Assembly (NCBI GenBank): GCA_965365345.1 | Contig: CBDUBH010000028.1 | Span: 1-36,331, forward strand | From: CBDUBH01 sp965365345 | GTDB taxonomy: Bacteria > Bacteroidota > Ignavibacteria > Ignavibacteriales > SURF-24 | Reading direction: 5' to 3' | DNA length: 36,331 nucleotides | Shown: piece after piece, positions 33,928-36,331 of the stretch | How the letters are laid out: every line of letters begins with the position of its first letter | Position numbering within the stretch: position 1 is the first letter of the stretch | Made by a program: the position numbers and the translations under genes | The notes under the pieces: model-generated | Told to the model about the DNA's origin: nothing | Databases searched by the model: none | What the model saw: the letters and a program-made list of their open reading frames with translations, nothing else

Positions 33928-34974
33928 ATGTTCGGCTCTGAATTAACAGAAAGAGAAAAAATAATTTTGCGCAATATTATTCACCAGTTTGTCTTAACGG
34001 CAAATCCGGTGGGATCCAGAAATATTGCAAAAAAAGGAGATTTAAATCTTTCTCCGGCAACCATAAGAAATATTATGGCTGATCTGGAAGATGCCGGATT
34101 TTTGGATCATCCGCATACTTCTGCTGGAAGAATTCCAACCGATAAAGGTTACAGAATTTATGTTGATTCTTTAATGGATCCGCCGAAAATTACAAAAAGC
34201 GAAATGAATTTCATTGAAAATGAAATTAAAAGTTCGCTTAACGAAACCGATGAACTTATTTACGCAACTGCTTCAATTTTAAGTGAAATTACAAATCAAC
34301 TTGCATGTGTAACTTTCCCGAAATTAGATAGCGGAATTCTGCAAAAAATTCAAATTGTTCAATTAAGCAGCTCAAGAATTTTACTTGTAGTAAGTATAAG
34401 TTCAGGATTGGTAAAAACAATTACTCTGGAATTAAGCGCTGAAATAAATCAAAATCAAATTGAAAATGTTCAAAATCTTTTAAATGAAAGACTTTCGGGA
34501 TTAACTTTTTCTGAAATTCGCAGAACCTTCGGCGAAAGATTTAAAGATGTAAGCGAAAGTTTCAGACCGATAATCAGAATATTTTTGGATTCAGCAGATA
34601 AAATATTTGCCGATATCAAAAAAACCGATAAAGCAATAATTACGGGCGCAAAACATATTTTGAAACAGCCCGAATTTGAAAATCCCGAACAATTTCAAAG
34701 CATAATTGAATTAATAGAAGAAAAAGATATCATTATTCATATTTTGGATAAAAACAAAAAAAATGATTCGCTTGTTGTTAGAATAGGAAACGAAAACGAA
34801 TCCGATAAATTCAGTGATTACAGTTTAATATCGAAAGATTATACGATTGGGGATATTTCCGGAACGCTTGGCGTAATGGGTCCGCGCAGAATGCAATATT
34901 CAAAAATAATTGCGTCAGTTGTTTACGTTGCGGAAGTTCTTTCGGAGTATTTCAAAAAAGGAAACTTAAAATAA
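33928..34974 (+). CDS. hrcA: Heat-inducible transcription repressor HrcA
   Basis: The 348-residue repressor has its N-terminal winged-helix domain with the family hallmarks LTANPVGSRNIAKKGDLNLSPATIRN, MADLEDAGFLDHPHTSAGRIP and TDKGYRIYVD. The GAF-like and dimerization parts follow (ILLVVSISSGLVKTITLEL; SLISKDYTIGDISGTLGVMGPRRMQYSKII near the C-terminus). HrcA usually represses groE and dnaK operons at CIRCE (TTAGCACTC-N9-GAGTGCTAA), helped by GroEL. I could not find CIRCE in the 420 bases upstream or between the later genes. It leads the hrcA-grpE-dnaJ order. The start is at 33928, with AAAAGAAAT upstream. Confidence 0.95.
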   Translation: MFGSELTEREKIILRNIIHQFVLTANPVGSRNIAKKGDLNLSPATIRNIMADLEDAGFLDHPHTSAGRIPTDKGYRIYVDSLMDPPKITKSEMNFIENEIKSSLNETDELIYATASILSEITNQLACVTFPKLDSGILQKIQIVQLSSSRILLVVSISSGLVKTITLELSAEINQNQIENVQNLLNERLSGLTFSEIRRTFGERFKDVSESFRPIIRIFLDSADKIFADIKKTDKAIITGAKHILKQPEFENPEQFQSIIELIEEKDIIIHILDKNKKNDSLVVRIGNENESDKFSDYSLISKDYTIGDISGTLGVMGPRRMQYSKIIASVVYVAEVLSEYFKKGNLK

Positions 34975-35094
34975 TTCGAAATGTAAAATTTGAATGCAAA
35001 ATTTTTTTTGAAAAATCAGGCAGTCAAAATTAAATATGAAAGATTATAAATAATTGATGAATTTATTTAATAAAAATCAGTTGAATTCATTAAA

Positions 35095-35100
35095 AAGGAG
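35095..35100 (+). promoter_or_regulatory. Shine-Dalgarno site that fixes the grpE start
   Basis: AAGGAG lies 10 bases before the ATG at 35111 and is one of the few clear ribosome sites in the window. It supports the shorter GrpE. Confidence 0.7.
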
Positions 35101-35110
35101 ATTTGAAAAA

Positions 35111-35752
35111 ATGAGTAAAGAAAGAAAAGATTTAAATAATGATGGCAATGAATTTGAAAAGAAAGATGAAAATTTGAATAACGAACAAAACGATTCACAA
35201 GAAAATTTGAATAATCAAGAAAATGAAAATCCGGAAAATATTTCTGAAGGAAAAGTTGATTCTGAAATTTCGGCTTTAAAAGAATTGAATGAAAATTTGG
35301 AAAAAGAAGTTGCTGATTTAAAAGACAGAATGTTAAGAAAAGCAGCCGAATTTGAAAATTACAAAAGAAGAACCGAAAACGAACAAATGAATTTATTGAA
35401 ATACGCGGCAGAACCTTTCATTTTGAAAATCCTTACAGCTTATGATGATTTACAAAGATCAATTTCGCATATAAAAGAAGATACTTCGGTCGAAACCCTA
35501 AAGGAAGGGATTCAAATGGTTTATAATAAATTTACCAAAATTTTTGAAGATCAAGGCGTAAAAAAAATTAATGCCAAAGGTGAGGAATTTGATTTCAATC
35601 TGCACGAAGCAGTAATGCAAAGAAATGTTGAAGATGTAAAACCGCACACTGTAATTGAAGAAGTTGAAGCCGGTTATATGTATAAAGATAAAGTAATTCG
35701 CCACACAAAAGTTATTGTAAGTGATGATGAATCCGGCTCAAAATTGAAATAG
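35111..35752 (+). CDS. grpE: Nucleotide exchange factor GrpE
   Basis: I chose the ATG at 35111 (213 residues) because AAGGAG lies at 35095-35100, a suitable distance ahead; the frame is open 57 bases further up, to TTG 35054 and ATG 35057. GrpE is the exchange factor of DnaK. Residues ~1-50 are a Glu/Asn-rich low-complexity tail. The long helix (~50-95) ends in DRMLRKAAEFENYKRRTENE, the four-helix bundle follows, and the C-terminal beta-wing holds GEEFDFNLHEAVMQR, VIEEVEAGYMYKDKVIRHTKVIVS, all typical. It is 136 bases after hrcA and 202 bases before dnaJ, a gap that holds a palindromic repeat. Confidence 0.94.
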   Translation: MSKERKDLNNDGNEFEKKDENLNNEQNDSQENLNNQENENPENISEGKVDSEISALKELNENLEKEVADLKDRMLRKAAEFENYKRRTENEQMNLLKYAAEPFILKILTAYDDLQRSISHIKEDTSVETLKEGIQMVYNKFTKIFEDQGVKKINAKGEEFDFNLHEAVMQRNVEDVKPHTVIEEVEAGYMYKDKVIRHTKVIVSDDESGSKLK

Positions 35753-35813
35753 AATTTTAGAATTTAAGAAATTAAGAATGTGAGAATTGAAAATTAAAAA
35801 TGAAAATTGAATT

Positions 35814-35887
35814 TGTCATTTCGAGGAATTAAATGACGAGAAATCTATTACAATTCAAAAAGATTTCTCATTCAGTTCGAAATGACA
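35814..35887. repeat. 74-base nested palindromic element between grpE and dnaJ
   Basis: Outer arms TGTCATTTCGA (35814-35824) and TCGAAATGACA (35877-35887) are perfect complements. Inner arms GAGAAATCT (35838-35846) and AGATTTCTC (35861-35869) are also perfect. It could fold into one long interrupted hairpin in the mRNA. It is the best-preserved member of the GTCATT family here. Around it are AGAATTTAAGAA words (35756-35780) and GAAAACTAAA words (35917-35954). Confidence 0.85.
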
Positions 35888-35954
35888 AGAACAATTATTT
35901 ATTTTTTTCGACTAAATGAAAACTAAAAATTTAAAACTAAAAACTGAAAACTAA

Positions 35955-36331
35955 ATGAATAAACGAGATTATTACGAAGTTCTGGGAATACAAAAATCAG
36001 CATCAAAAGAAGATATAAAAAAGGCATATAGAAAATTGGCAATGCAATATCATCCGGATAGAAATCCCGATGATAAAACCGCAGAAGATAAATTTAAAGA
36101 AGCAGCCGAAGCATACGAAGTTTTAAGTAATGATGATAAAAGATCGAAATATGACAGATTCGGACATAACGGATTACGCGGCGGACAAGATTTCCATGGT
36201 TTTAATGATATAAACGATATTTTTTCACATTTTTCCGATATTTTTGGCGGCGGTGGAGCAGGATTTGGCGGCGGTTCAATTTTTGATGATCTTTTTGGTG
36301 GTACACAATCAAGACAAAGAAGAAGATCGCA
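35955..36331 (+). CDS. dnaJ: Chaperone DnaJ, 3' part beyond the window
   Basis: The gene starts at ATG 35955 and is open to the window end (125 codons seen). The J domain is complete: RDYYEVLGIQKSASKEDIKKAYRKLAMQYHPDRNPDDK with the HPD triad that stimulates DnaK (~residues 4-68), then KYDRFGHNGLRGGQDF. A glycine/phenylalanine-rich linker begins (DIFSHFSDIFGGGGAGFGGG). The zinc-binding CxxCxGxG repeats would follow beyond the edge. It sits 202 bases after grpE, as in hrcA-grpE-dnaJ operons, but the intervening palindrome and the lack of a near Shine-Dalgarno leave co-transcription unproven. Confidence 0.95.
   Translation, partial: MNKRDYYEVLGIQKSASKEDIKKAYRKLAMQYHPDRNPDDKTAEDKFKEAAEAYEVLSNDDKRSKYDRFGHNGLRGGQDFHGFNDINDIFSHFSDIFGGGGAGFGGGSIFDDLFGGTQSRQRRRS

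Noticed and set aside
35054..35110. Longer GrpE start
   Set aside because: The AAGGAG at 35095 lies inside that extension and is correctly spaced for the ATG at 35111.
1..36331. tRNA, rRNA or insertion-sequence genes
   Set aside because: No cloverleaf-like stretch, rRNA core sequence or transposase domain was recognised by reading; a tRNA/rRNA search program would settle it.

Overview
The window is AT-rich DNA (roughly two thirds A+T by eye) with short gene spacings, weak Shine-Dalgarno sequences and a few TAnnTTTG-like promoter boxes. With a complete menaquinone locus, a peptidase/propeller/barrel outer-membrane protein and many lipoprotein or exported-protein genes, this suggests a Gram-negative member of the Bacteroidota/Chlorobi/Ignavibacteria assemblage. 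Ignavibacteria-like is my best guess, by inference and not by marker-gene proof.

Layout. (1) 1-3074: the 3' part of a large outer-membrane protein, followed by a clean terminator. (2) 3350-10107: a polysaccharide operon with an ABC-2 permease, its ATPase, three soluble family-2 glycosyltransferases and one membrane-embedded cellulose-synthase-like glycosyltransferase, with overlapping or tightly spaced genes and a strong terminator. (3) 10340-12728: a saccharopine-dehydrogenase-like reductase and an exported protein with about 16 MORN-like repeats. (4) 12863-21560: the menaquinone block. On the minus strand, in order of transcription, are menF, menD, menH, menB, menA, menC and menE. A hotdog thioesterase (candidate DHNA-CoA thioesterase) converges on menE. 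menF appears broken by an internal deletion with a frameshift. (5) 21670-24873: a YgjP-like metallopeptidase and a MarR regulator converging on prmA and an M28 peptidase lipoprotein. (6) 25272-28921: a two-gene unit of unknown function, a 176-residue protein plus a 1025-residue SNF2-like protein with decayed ATPase motifs and an Mrr-like C-terminus. (7) 29271-32170: a TatD-radical SAM fusion and a PBP4-type D-Ala-D-Ala carboxypeptidase. (8) 32512-33507: purM on the minus strand. (9) 33928 to the end: hrcA, grpE and the 5' part of dnaJ, which runs off the window.

The intergenic spaces from 22.8 kb onward are unlike those of the first 22 kb. They hold several families of short inverted repeats (GTCATT-type hairpins, GTAAAGACGGGAT/TAGAGACGAGAT hairpins, a GGACGAAGC palindrome), tandem 8-bp AAAGATTC arrays, and AAGAATTTAAGAATG-type word repeats that sit at gene ends in inverted pairs.

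The points most worth a second look are the broken menF inside an otherwise complete pathway, the pseudo-SNF2/Mrr gene pair with a possible sigma-54-type promoter, a similar sigma-54-like site (and no CIRCE) upstream of hrcA-grpE-dnaJ, and the repeat-rich gene boundaries.
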